This document shows positions 6,648-14,194 of a DNA stretch of 15,224 bases, piece by piece; the stretch's first letter is position 1, and each line of letters opens with the position of its first letter. Under the pieces are notes generated by a model. That model had not been told where the DNA came from. It was given only the letters and a program-made list of their open reading frames with translations, and searched no databases. Made by a program: the position numbers and the translations under genes. Source of the DNA: Oscillospiraceae bacterium (GTDB taxonomy: Bacteria; Bacillota; Clostridia; Oscillospirales; Acutalibacteraceae); the NCBI GenBank assembly GCA_029012165.1, contig JAQXLO010000243.1, forward strand, positions 1 through 15,224. Reading direction: 5' to 3'.

Positions 6648-7413
6648 GCAGTATAATAAAGTGGAGATCTGCGGGGTCAATACCGCAAAGCTCAAGGTTT
6701 TGAAAGAGTCGGAAAAAATGGAACTGCTCCAACGTGTGCGCAACGGAGACAATGCGGCCAGAGACGCCTTGATACAGGGAAATCTCCGCCTTGTTTTATC
6801 GGTCGTCCAGCGCTTTACAAATCGTGGGGAGAACCCGGACGATCTGTTTCAGGTCGGCTGTATCGGGCTAATCAAAGCCATTGACAATTTTGACATTTCG
6901 CAGAATGTTCGTTTCAGCACCTATGCAGTACCGATGATCATAGGGGAATGCAGGCGATATTTGCGAGACAACAATTCCGTACGGGTGAGCCGCTCCATGC
7001 GGGACACGGCCTATCACGCCATGCAGGTCAAGGAAAAGCTGCTGATCAAATTCGGCAGAGAGCCGACGATAGAGGAGATCGCCAAAGAGATGGGACGCAA
7101 AAAGACGGATGTGGTTTTGGCGTTGGAGGCGATCGTTGAACCGGTCTCCCTGTATGAGCCGGTCTACTCCGACGGAGGCGATACGATCTATGTCATGGAT
7201 CAGGTGGGCGACAAGGTAACGGACGAGAGCTGGCTGGAGGAGATTCAGCTCAAGCAGGCGATCCGTGAACTGCCGGAACGGGAAAAGAATATACTCTATA
7301 TGCGTTTTTTGCTCGGCAAAACACAGATGGAGGTTGCCGCAGAGATCGGTATCTCCCAAGCACAGGTCTCCCGGCTGGAAAAAAGTGCGATCAAACAGAT
7401 AAAAAGTCACTGA
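6646..7413 (+). CDS. sigG: RNA polymerase sporulation sigma factor SigG
   Basis: The late forespore-specific sigma factor, which directs genes for spore DNA protection and germination after engulfment. With the TTG start at 6646 it is 255 aa, close to the 260 aa of Bacillus SigG, and begins MQYNKVEICGV, matching the SigG N-terminal signature absent from SigF. Region 2 contains DDLFQVGCIGL (66-76) and STYAVPMIIGE (91-101), followed by RRYLRDNN and VSRSMRD. Region 3 spans about 110-190 and includes VSLYEPVYSDGGD. Region 4 ends with the helix-turn-helix KTQMEVAAEIGISQAQVSRL (225-244). In many spore-formers sigG follows spoIIGA-sigE; here its upstream neighbour is a carbohydrate-type gene. No convincing SigF/SigG promoter was found in the end of the DUF6807 gene. 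Confidence 0.95.
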   Translation: MQYNKVEICGVNTAKLKVLKESEKMELLQRVRNGDNAARDALIQGNLRLVLSVVQRFTNRGENPDDLFQVGCIGLIKAIDNFDISQNVRFSTYAVPMIIGECRRYLRDNNSVRVSRSMRDTAYHAMQVKEKLLIKFGREPTIEEIAKEMGRKKTDVVLALEAIVEPVSLYEPVYSDGGDTIYVMDQVGDKVTDESWLEEIQLKQAIRELPEREKNILYMRFLLGKTQMEVAAEIGISQAQVSRLEKSAIKQIKSH

Positions 7414-7419
7414 AAACTG

Positions 7420-7448
7420 TTTACTTTTTTTCGAGAAAATGCTATTAT
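7420..7448 (+). promoter_or_regulatory. Probable vegetative promoter of the nagB unit
   Basis: TTTACT (7420-7425) and TATTAT (7443-7448) are separated by 17 bp, with 4/6 and 5/6 consensus matches. The expected start near 7455 leaves a leader of about 67 nt before nagB. A second -10-like TATGAT at 7453-7458 lacks a good -35 partner. Confidence 0.55.
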
Positions 7449-7458
7449 ATTGTATGAT

Positions 7459-7490
7459 AAAATGCGTAAAATGCGAAGTTTTGCATTTTG
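7459..7490 (+). promoter_or_regulatory. Direct and inverted AAAATGCG repeats in the nagB leader
   Basis: AAAATGCG occurs twice in direct order 9 bp apart (7459-7466, 7468-7475). AAAATGC (7468-7474) is inverted against GCATTTT (7483-7489) across 8 bases. The array starts a few bases after the predicted transcription start, the usual place for a repressor operator, and could also form a weak leader hairpin. It does not resemble the NagR/YvoA site I know, nor a cre box. Confidence 0.4.
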
Positions 7491-7521
7491 CGAAAGCTTA
7501 TTACAGATTGGAGTTTTGTAA

Positions 7522-8244
7522 ATGAAAGTTCTCACCTTCAAAACCATCGAAGAGATCGGCGCCGCCGCCGGTAAAATGTTCGTTGATGTTGTGAAAGCCA
7601 ACGACAAGGCTGTCCTTGGTCTTGCCACAGGTGCAACGCCTGTACCCACCTATGACTATATGGCGCAGGCCTGCCGCAAGGGAGAGGTCAGCTTTAAAAA
7701 TGTGACTACCTTTAATCTGGACGAATACTGCGATCTGCCCAAGGAACACAAGAACAGCTACTACACCTTTATGTTTGAAAATCTTTTCTCCAAGATCGAC
7801 GTTGACCCCGCCAATGTCAACTTCCTCAATGGCAATGCGCCCGACGCACAGGCGGAAAGCGACCGCTATGCTGAGGCGATCGAAGCCGCAGGCGGGATCG
7901 ACATCCAGTTCCTCGGCATCGGCAGAAACGGTCACATTGCGTTTAACGAGCCTGCCGACAAGTTTACCAACAATGCGTTTAAAGTACACCTGACCCAGAG
8001 CACGATCGAGGCGAACTCCATTTATTTTGATGATATCCCCATGCCGCACTACGCCATGACCATGGGCATCGGCTCTATTATGCGTGCAAAGAAAATCGTC
8101 CTCGTCGCCACAGGCAAAGCCAAGGCAGAGGCTGTTCGCACCATGCTCAGCGGCGATATCGACCCGCACTGTCCGGCCTCCATTCTCCAAGCGCATCCTG
8201 ACTGTACCGTGATTCTGGACGAGGATGCGGCAAGTCTGCTTTAA
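7522..8244 (+). CDS. nagB: Glucosamine-6-phosphate deaminase
   Basis: NagB converts glucosamine 6-phosphate to fructose 6-phosphate plus ammonia, the step that brings amino sugars into glycolysis. It is 240 aa, the normal length of the short Firmicutes form. GLATGATPVPTYDYM (33-47) is the phosphate-binding loop. Asp67 in FNLDEY corresponds to the general base (Asp72 in E. coli). GRNGHIAFNEPA (134-145) supplies His138 and Glu143; the E. coli Asp141 position is Asn136, as I recall for Gram-positive enzymes. The shorter C-terminus lacks part of the E. coli allosteric GlcNAc-6-P site. The ATG follows TTGGAG by 8 nt. There is no nagA or transporter nearby. It heads a chain of closely packed genes, with the next start only 3 nt downstream. 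Confidence 0.96.
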   Translation: MKVLTFKTIEEIGAAAGKMFVDVVKANDKAVLGLATGATPVPTYDYMAQACRKGEVSFKNVTTFNLDEYCDLPKEHKNSYYTFMFENLFSKIDVDPANVNFLNGNAPDAQAESDRYAEAIEAAGGIDIQFLGIGRNGHIAFNEPADKFTNNAFKVHLTQSTIEANSIYFDDIPMPHYAMTMGIGSIMRAKKIVLVATGKAKAEAVRTMLSGDIDPHCPASILQAHPDCTVILDEDAASLL

Positions 8245-8247
8245 ACC

Positions 8248-9255
8248 ATGCAGATTCAGATCAACCCCACATTGCTGTGGGGGGCTGTATTCAGCATCCC
8301 TGCGGTGATCGTGGACAGGCATATGACGCTGGCAAGCCCGGAACAGCTCCAAACGCTGCTCTGGGTGCTTTGTCATGCCGCAGAACAGCCGGATGAACAC
8401 GCCGTCAGCAAGGCACTGCACTTTTCGCCGGAAAATGTAAAGGAGTATCTGCTCTACTGGCAGGACAAAGGGATTCTTCAGCTGGACGGTATCTGTGCTC
8501 CGGCGTCTGCGCCAAAAGAACAGATACCCGATGTACCGGCAAAGCCTGTTCCCAAGCAGCTGCCGGATCTCCCGGAACTCAAACCCACAGCGGCACAGAT
8601 TCTGGCCCGCACGAAAGAGATGCCGGAGCTGGATTATTTGTTTGCCCAAGCACAGAAAAAATTCGGACGCACCATCGGCTACGACGGTCAATGTACGCTT
8701 TTGATGATGCATGATCAGTACGGTCTGCCGGTGGAAGTGATCCTGATGATTATCGAGTATTGCGCAGAAATCCGCAAAACCTCCAACGCCTATATTGCCG
8801 CCATGGGCAAAAGTTGGGCGCAGGAGGAGATCGACACCATCGAAAAAGCGGAGGAAAAGATCGCCGTTTTGCACAAATGCGGCAGTATCTGGAAAGAGTT
8901 TTCTTCTATGGCAGGCATCACTGCACCGAATCCCACCGCCGTGCAGTCCGAATATCTGCGCAGCTGGAGCTACGAGCTGGGCTTTACTATCGACATGATC
9001 TTCCTTGCGTACGAGGAAATGGCCAATCACTGCACAAAACTTAGTTTCGCCTACATGAACAAGGTACTGCGCAACTGGCAAGCCAAAGGATTGCGCACAC
9101 CGCAAGACGTTGCCGAGGACAACCGCCGCTTCAAGGAGAAGAAACAGCGTGAGGATACGCAGCCGCCGGCTTCCTATGACATCAATGAAATGGAGCGGCG
9201 TCTGCTTTACGGTCCGATCGAATACAAGAAAAAGAAAGATGGAGAGGGTACATAA
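8248..9255 (+). CDS. DnaD/DnaB-like primosomal protein with two DnaD (DnaB_2) domains
   Basis: A 335-aa replication initiation/restart protein of the Gram-positive DnaB/DnaD type, which bridges origin or restart complexes and the helicase loader. The N-terminal part (about 15-85) looks like a winged helix. A low-complexity proline/lysine linker (86-112) follows. The first DnaD-type domain (about 128-200) ends in YIAAMGKSW, matching the YxxxIxxxW motif at Tyr182 and Trp190. A second copy (about 230-285) ends in YMNKVLRNW (Tyr269, Val273, Trp277). The C-terminus is highly charged. No ribosome binding site lies at normal distance; the start is 3 nt after the nagB stop, so translation probably depends on coupling. 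The next gene encodes the partner loader, which supports the assignment. Confidence 0.88.
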   Translation: MQIQINPTLLWGAVFSIPAVIVDRHMTLASPEQLQTLLWVLCHAAEQPDEHAVSKALHFSPENVKEYLLYWQDKGILQLDGICAPASAPKEQIPDVPAKPVPKQLPDLPELKPTAAQILARTKEMPELDYLFAQAQKKFGRTIGYDGQCTLLMMHDQYGLPVEVILMIIEYCAEIRKTSNAYIAAMGKSWAQEEIDTIEKAEEKIAVLHKCGSIWKEFSSMAGITAPNPTAVQSEYLRSWSYELGFTIDMIFLAYEEMANHCTKLSFAYMNKVLRNWQAKGLRTPQDVAEDNRRFKEKKQREDTQPPASYDINEMERRLLYGPIEYKKKKDGEGT

Positions 9256-10227
9256 ATGGGATACAGCGCAGAGATCTACAAAAAAGCCGCTCTGACACTG
9301 GAGCAGCGTCGTACCCGTGCAGAAACCACCGCCAAACAGCACAAGGAGGAGGCGGAGCGCAGGATTCCGCAGCTGCGTATGCTGGACGCTGAGATCGCGC
9401 AGGCCGGATTGGACGCCGTCAAGGCCATCGGGATGAAGGAGAACGCCGACGCTTTCCTACAGGCGCTGTCCCAAAAAAGTCTGCAAGCGCAGGAAAAACG
9501 CCGCACATTGCTGCGCCAAGCGGGTCTGCCGGAGGACTATCTGACGGTAAAGTATGTGTGCCCCAAATGTTCCGATACGGGCTATCATGGGGGATTCCGC
9601 TGTTCGTGCTATGACAAGCTTCTGCAAAACCTTGCCTACAGCCAGCTGTGCAGTGATTTCCCTGTGGAAAAATGTACGTTCTCTTCGTTCAATCTTTCCC
9701 TGTATTCCAAGCGAACCGACACCGCAACCGGCGTCGTCCCTTACACACGGATGCAGGACATTTTTCGCTACTGCAAGCAGTACGCCGACGAGTTTGACAG
9801 ACAGTCTCCGTCTCTGTTCCTATATGGAGAAACGGGACTGGGCAAGACCCATCTGTCCTTGGCCATCGCCGGGGAGGTCGTGCGCAAGGGATTCGGCGTG
9901 ATCTACGGCTCTGCGCAAAACCTTTTGGATCGCATGGAAAAGGAGCGGTTCAAGGGAGAGGAAGACGGCGCCACGGATGCCATTTTAAGCTGTGATCTGC
10001 TGATCCTCGACGATCTGGGCGCAGAGTTCACCACACAGTTTACCGTCTCTGCCGTATACAACATCATCAATACCCGCCTGCAAAAGGGACTGCCGGTTAT
10101 CATCAGCACAAACCTTCCCATTAAAGAACTGGAAAAAAGATACACACGGCGAATCACCTCCCGCATATTCGGAAGCTACGAAACGCTGGCTTTCTGCGGT
10201 GCGGACATTCGCCAGCTGCTCAGATAA
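9256..10227 (+). CDS. DnaI/DnaC-like replicative helicase loader ATPase
   Basis: A 323-aa AAA+ ATPase expected to load the replicative helicase onto single-stranded DNA. The N-terminal half is helical (about 10-90), then a cysteine set CPKC...CSC (Cys102, 105, 116, 118) forms a likely zinc ribbon as in Bacillus DnaI. The ATPase core has Walker A GETGLGKT (191-198), Walker B LLILDD (248-253), a sensor-like IISTNLP, and an arginine-rich end RRITSRIFGSYETL. It resembles the IstB-like ATP-binding fold, but no transposase is nearby and the DnaD-like gene is directly upstream, so a host primosome role is preferred over an insertion-sequence helper. The ATG follows the previous stop with no gap, and GGAGAGGG (9241-9248) is its binding site. 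Confidence 0.9.
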   Translation: MGYSAEIYKKAALTLEQRRTRAETTAKQHKEEAERRIPQLRMLDAEIAQAGLDAVKAIGMKENADAFLQALSQKSLQAQEKRRTLLRQAGLPEDYLTVKYVCPKCSDTGYHGGFRCSCYDKLLQNLAYSQLCSDFPVEKCTFSSFNLSLYSKRTDTATGVVPYTRMQDIFRYCKQYADEFDRQSPSLFLYGETGLGKTHLSLAIAGEVVRKGFGVIYGSAQNLLDRMEKERFKGEEDGATDAILSCDLLILDDLGAEFTTQFTVSAVYNIINTRLQKGLPVIISTNLPIKELEKRYTRRITSRIFGSYETLAFCGADIRQLLR

Positions 10228-10236
10228 GGTAACGAT

Positions 10237-12441
10237 ATGGACATTATTCAAACTTTAACTTCGGAGTTTTCCCTGCAAAAGTGGCAGGTGGAAAACACCA
10301 TTAAGCTTTTGGATGAGGGCAATACGATCCCTTTCATCGCACGGTACCGCAAGGAAGCCCATGGTACACTGAACGATCAGGTGCTGCGTGCACTTTCGGA
10401 GCGGCTGGAATATCTGCGCAATTTGGACAAGCGCCGGGAAGAAGTTTCGGCTACCATTATTGCGCTGGAAAAGATGACGCCGGAATTGGAAGCTGCGCTG
10501 TCCAAAGCTTCCACCTTGGCCGAGATCGAAGATCTCTACCGCCCCTACAGACCCAAACGGCGCACCCGTGCATCTGTTGCCAAGGAAAAGGGACTGGAAC
10601 CGCTTGCGGATGTCATTTTCGCACAGGCGGCAGATTCCGCTGATCCTATGACTTTAGCCGAAGCTTACATAGACCCGGAAAAGGGCGTGGAGACGGCGGA
10701 GGATGCTCTGCACGGCGCCATGGATATCATCGCTGAAAACATTTCCGACGATGCCAACATCCGCCGCAGACTGCGCAATCTTTTTTCTCTCGTCGGTGTG
10801 GTACAGACAAAGGCGGTGGATCCGGAAAAAGACAGCGTTTATCAAATGTACTACGATTATTCCGAGCCGGTCAACCGAATTGCCGACCACAGAATTTTGG
10901 CCATAGACAGGGGAGAGAAGGAGGGCTTTTTGAAGGTCAGCGTACAGCTCGACCCGGTCAAAGCCTCCAATGTCCTCACCTCCGTTACGCTTAAAGACGG
11001 TGGTTCTGCCTGTACGGAAATCGTGCGTGAAGCCGGTCAAGATGCGTACAGCCGTCTGATCTGTCCCTCTGTGGAACGGGAGACCAGAAGCAATATGACG
11101 GCCAAGGCGGCGAGCGCTTCCATTCGTGTCTTTTCCATGAATCTGCACGAACTGCTTCTCCAGCCGCCTGTCAAGGGCAAAAACGCCATCGGACTGGATC
11201 CCGGCTACCGAACGGGATGCAAGGTCGCTGTGGTGGATGCAACGGGAAAAGTATTAGATACCAACGTTATCTACGTGACGCATTCCGATGCACAGCGGGA
11301 CAGCGCAAAAGTACTGCTGAAAAAGCTGATTGTACGGTACGACGTGCAGATCATTGCCATCGGCAACGGTACCGCCTCCAAGGAAACGGAGATCTTTACC
11401 GCAGAACTGCTCAAAGAGATACCCGGAAACAAAACGGCATACATGGTCGTCAGTGAAGCCGGCGCCTCTGTGTACTCTGTGTCCAAGCTGGCTGCCGAGG
11501 AGTTTCCGCAGTACGATGTATCGCTGCGCAGTGCGGTTTCTATCGCAAGACGGCTGCAGGATCCGCTGGCGGAACTTGTCAAGATCGACCCGAAAGCCAT
11601 CGGTGTCGGTCAGTATCAGCATGATATGCCGCAGAAGGAACTGGAAACGGCCTTGGACGGTGTGGTGGAGGACTGCGTGAATGCAGTCGGTGTTGACCTG
11701 AACACGGCGTCCGCCTCTCTGCTGTCCCGTGTCTCTGGCATCCATGCGGCTGTGGCAAAAAATATTGTTGCCTATCGGGAGGAAAACGGCGCCTTTACAG
11801 GTCGGGCACAGCTGAAAAAAGTACCCAAGTTGGGCGAGAAAGCCTACACGCAGTGCGCCGGTTTTTTGCGCATCCCGGAAAGCCGCAATGTTTTGGACAA
11901 CACCGGGGTGCACCCTGAAAGCTATAAGCTGACCGAAGCTTTGCTTGATATGTGTTCTCTTGCCCTCAAGGATGTGAAAAACGGCAAGGCGGAAGGACTG
12001 GAAAAGGCCATAGATGCCCTTGGCGGGATGGAACGTGTGGCACAAACACTGCACACCGGCGTTCCCACTCTGAGCGATATCGTCAAGGAATTGCTTCGTC
12101 CCGGACGTGATCCCCGTGACGAACTGCCGCCGCCGCTTTTGCGCACAGACGTTATGGACATGAAGGATCTCGTTCCCGGCATGGAGTTGAAAGGCACCGT
12201 CCGCAATGTCATAGACTTCGGCGCTTTTGTGGACATCGGCGTGCACCAAGACGGCCTTGTCCATATTTCACAGCTTTCCGGCAAACGGGTCAAGCACCCG
12301 TCGGAAGTGCTGAAGGTCGGTGAAGTAATTACCGTATGGGTACTATCCGTCGATGTGCATAAAAAGCGCATTGCCTTGACAATGCGCAAACCCGAGAATG
12401 CATACAGGGAGGACAACCATGCTGAAAACTCGATGGTTTGA
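10237..12441 (+). CDS. tex: Tex-family S1 RNA-binding transcription accessory protein
   Basis: Tex is a cytoplasmic nucleic-acid-binding protein linked to transcription and tolerance of stress; its bacterial mechanism is only partly known. It is 734 aa, the family's normal size. The Tex N-terminal helical domain covers about 1-190, with FIARYRKEAHG and EIEDLYRPYRPKRRTRA as hallmarks. The YqgF/RuvX-like domain begins near residue 317 (GLDPGYRTG, 319-327) and includes IAIGNGTASKETE. A helix-hairpin-helix segment runs about 487-560 (DLNTASASLLSRVSGIH). The S1 domain is 648-718 (GMELKGTVRNVIDFGAFVDI). The start follows AAGG, which overlaps the previous stop. The last 23 nt overlap the GH2 gene in another frame. 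Confidence 0.96.
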   Translation: MDIIQTLTSEFSLQKWQVENTIKLLDEGNTIPFIARYRKEAHGTLNDQVLRALSERLEYLRNLDKRREEVSATIIALEKMTPELEAALSKASTLAEIEDLYRPYRPKRRTRASVAKEKGLEPLADVIFAQAADSADPMTLAEAYIDPEKGVETAEDALHGAMDIIAENISDDANIRRRLRNLFSLVGVVQTKAVDPEKDSVYQMYYDYSEPVNRIADHRILAIDRGEKEGFLKVSVQLDPVKASNVLTSVTLKDGGSACTEIVREAGQDAYSRLICPSVERETRSNMTAKAASASIRVFSMNLHELLLQPPVKGKNAIGLDPGYRTGCKVAVVDATGKVLDTNVIYVTHSDAQRDSAKVLLKKLIVRYDVQIIAIGNGTASKETEIFTAELLKEIPGNKTAYMVVSEAGASVYSVSKLAAEEFPQYDVSLRSAVSIARRLQDPLAELVKIDPKAIGVGQYQHDMPQKELETALDGVVEDCVNAVGVDLNTASASLLSRVSGIHAAVAKNIVAYREENGAFTGRAQLKKVPKLGEKAYTQCAGFLRIPESRNVLDNTGVHPESYKLTEALLDMCSLALKDVKNGKAEGLEKAIDALGGMERVAQTLHTGVPTLSDIVKELLRPGRDPRDELPPPLLRTDVMDMKDLVPGMELKGTVRNVIDFGAFVDIGVHQDGLVHISQLSGKRVKHPSEVLKVGEVITVWVLSVDVHKKRIALTMRKPENAYREDNHAENSMV

Positions 12442-14179
12442 CCGGGTGGACAAAACCTGCCCGCTGCCCGAATATCCAAGACCGCAGCTTGTCCGTTCCG
12501 AGTGGCTCTGCTTAAACGGCGCTTGGCAATACACCATAACAGATCAAAATGCGACCCTGCCGAAAGCCTTCGATGGCGTGATCACCGTACCCTTTGCCAT
12601 CGAGTCGGCACTCAGCGGCGTTTGCCGCAAACTGCAGCCGAACGAGATCCTTTGGTACCAAAGAGATATTGCATTGCCGCCCTCCTTTGACGGCAAACGC
12701 TGCATCCTGCATTTCGGTGCCGTGGATTGGCAGTGTACGGTTTATGTCAACGGAACAAAGGTTTGCGCCCACACAGGCGGCTACTGTCCATTTTCCGCCG
12801 ATATTACGGATGTTTTGCACGAGGGCGTGAATCGTATCGCCCTACGTGTATACGACCCCACAGATGCCGGCTGGCAAAATCGAGGAAAGCAATCTCTGCA
12901 ATCCCACGGGTTCTGGTACACCGGCACCTCCGGCATTTGGCAAACGGTATGGATGGAGCCGGTCAATACCTGTTATGTACAAAAGCTGCGAATTGTTCCG
13001 GATATCGACAATTCTTTAATACATTTGACGACGGATCTCTCCGAAGAAGCGGCACTGCACGCCGTGATCCGGGCAGGGGAGTCCGTTCTGTTTGACGGTG
13101 ACATAGAGCCGAACGCCCATATCCCGCTGCCCGACCCCCATTTGTGGTCGCCGGAGGATCCGTTTTTGTACGATCTGACCGTAACCGCTTCACAAAATGG
13201 AAAGGTCACCGACACGGTAACCAGCTACTTCGGAATGCGAAAATTCAGTGTCGGAAATGACGGCGGAATCACAAGGCTTTTCTTGAATAATAAGCCCTAT
13301 TTTCAGCGTGGTTTGCTGGATCAGGGCTATTACTGCGACGGCGGATTGACACCGCCGTGTGATGAAGCCATGATCTATGACATTCAAAAGATGAAAGATC
13401 TTGGCTTCAATATGCTGCGCAAGCATATTAAAGTCGATCTTCCCCGGTGGTACTACCACTGCGACCGTCTGGGTATGCTCGTTTGGCAGGATATGGTCAG
13501 CGGCGGGCAATATATCGGCAACTTCTATGCGGGCGTAGTGCCGAATATGCTCGGCGCCTTTCCGAGATTGACGCCCTTTTCCCTGAAAGATAACCGCTAC
13601 AAACGCTTCAGCCGGGAAAAGCCGGAGTGGCGTGCCGATTTTGAACGGGAGCTGCACGAGATGATAGACACCCTTTTCAACTGTGTGAGCATCTACTGCT
13701 GGGTACCGTTCAACGAAGGCTGGGGGCAGTTTGACGCCAAGCGCATTGCATCGGACGTGAAGGCGCATGATCCCGGCAGACTTGTGGATCATGCCAGCGG
13801 CTGGTATGACCAGGGCGCAGGCGATATTCAAAGTATGCACAAGTATATTTTGCCCATCCCCAAAATCAAGCCCGATCGCCGTGCATTTGTCATCAGCGAG
13901 TTTGGCGGCTACAGTATGATCGCAGACGGTCATGTCTGGAACAAAAAGAAAAGCTTCGGCTATATGATGTTCCGCACCAAAGATACATTGACAAGGGCAT
14001 ATCGCAGACTGATGGAAAAGCAGATCATGCCCCTGATCCCCAAATATCTCAGCGCATTTATTTATACGCAGGTCACCGATGTGGAATTCGAGGTCAACGG
14101 CATTTTGACCTACGACCGGGAAATCGTCAAAATCGACGAGGACACGATCAAGAAACTCAATCAACGAATGCAATATTGA
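12419..14179 (+). CDS. Glycoside hydrolase family 2 protein, cytoplasmic
   Basis: A retaining beta-glycosidase of family GH2 (beta-galactosidase, glucuronidase or mannosidase-like), 586 aa. Domain order is a jelly-roll sugar-binding domain (about 25-180, with LNGAW at 32-36), an immunoglobulin-like domain (about 185-285), and a TIM barrel from about 290. The acid/base is Glu433 in PFNEGWGQ and the nucleophile Glu494 in ISEFGGYS. There is no signal peptide, so it should act on an imported oligosaccharide or glycoside. The ATG at 12419 is preferred over an in-frame ATG at 12398 because GGGAGG (12407-12412) sits 6 nt ahead. The gene starts inside the end of tex. Substrate cannot be assigned by eye: it lacks the long C-terminal domains of LacZ. 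Confidence 0.9.
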   Translation: MLKTRWFDRVDKTCPLPEYPRPQLVRSEWLCLNGAWQYTITDQNATLPKAFDGVITVPFAIESALSGVCRKLQPNEILWYQRDIALPPSFDGKRCILHFGAVDWQCTVYVNGTKVCAHTGGYCPFSADITDVLHEGVNRIALRVYDPTDAGWQNRGKQSLQSHGFWYTGTSGIWQTVWMEPVNTCYVQKLRIVPDIDNSLIHLTTDLSEEAALHAVIRAGESVLFDGDIEPNAHIPLPDPHLWSPEDPFLYDLTVTASQNGKVTDTVTSYFGMRKFSVGNDGGITRLFLNNKPYFQRGLLDQGYYCDGGLTPPCDEAMIYDIQKMKDLGFNMLRKHIKVDLPRWYYHCDRLGMLVWQDMVSGGQYIGNFYAGVVPNMLGAFPRLTPFSLKDNRYKRFSREKPEWRADFERELHEMIDTLFNCVSIYCWVPFNEGWGQFDAKRIASDVKAHDPGRLVDHASGWYDQGAGDIQSMHKYILPIPKIKPDRRAFVISEFGGYSMIADGHVWNKKKSFGYMMFRTKDTLTRAYRRLMEKQIMPLIPKYLSAFIYTQVTDVEFEVNGILTYDREIVKIDEDTIKKLNQRMQY

Positions 14180-14194
14180 AAGGAGCCAAAAGAT

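Noticed and set aside
7401..7431. Terminator after sigG
   Set aside because: AAAAAGT (7401-7407) can pair with ACTTTTT (7423-7429), but the stem is almost all A-T, overlaps the nagB -35 box, and would be very weak.
7455..7521. Riboswitch or ribozyme (glmS-like) in the amino-sugar gene leader
   Set aside because: The leader is only about 67 nt and lacks room for a known fold; glmS ribozymes precede glmS, not nagB.
7501..9342. Long open frame of 613 codons on the minus strand opposite nagB and the DnaD-like gene
   Set aside because: The plus-strand genes there have clear family motifs, and the antisense product has none; it is a codon-bias shadow.
9256..10227. IstB-type insertion sequence helper ATPase
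   Set aside because: No transposase, inverted repeats or target duplication; a DnaD-like partner is adjacent and an N-terminal zinc ribbon of DnaI type is present.
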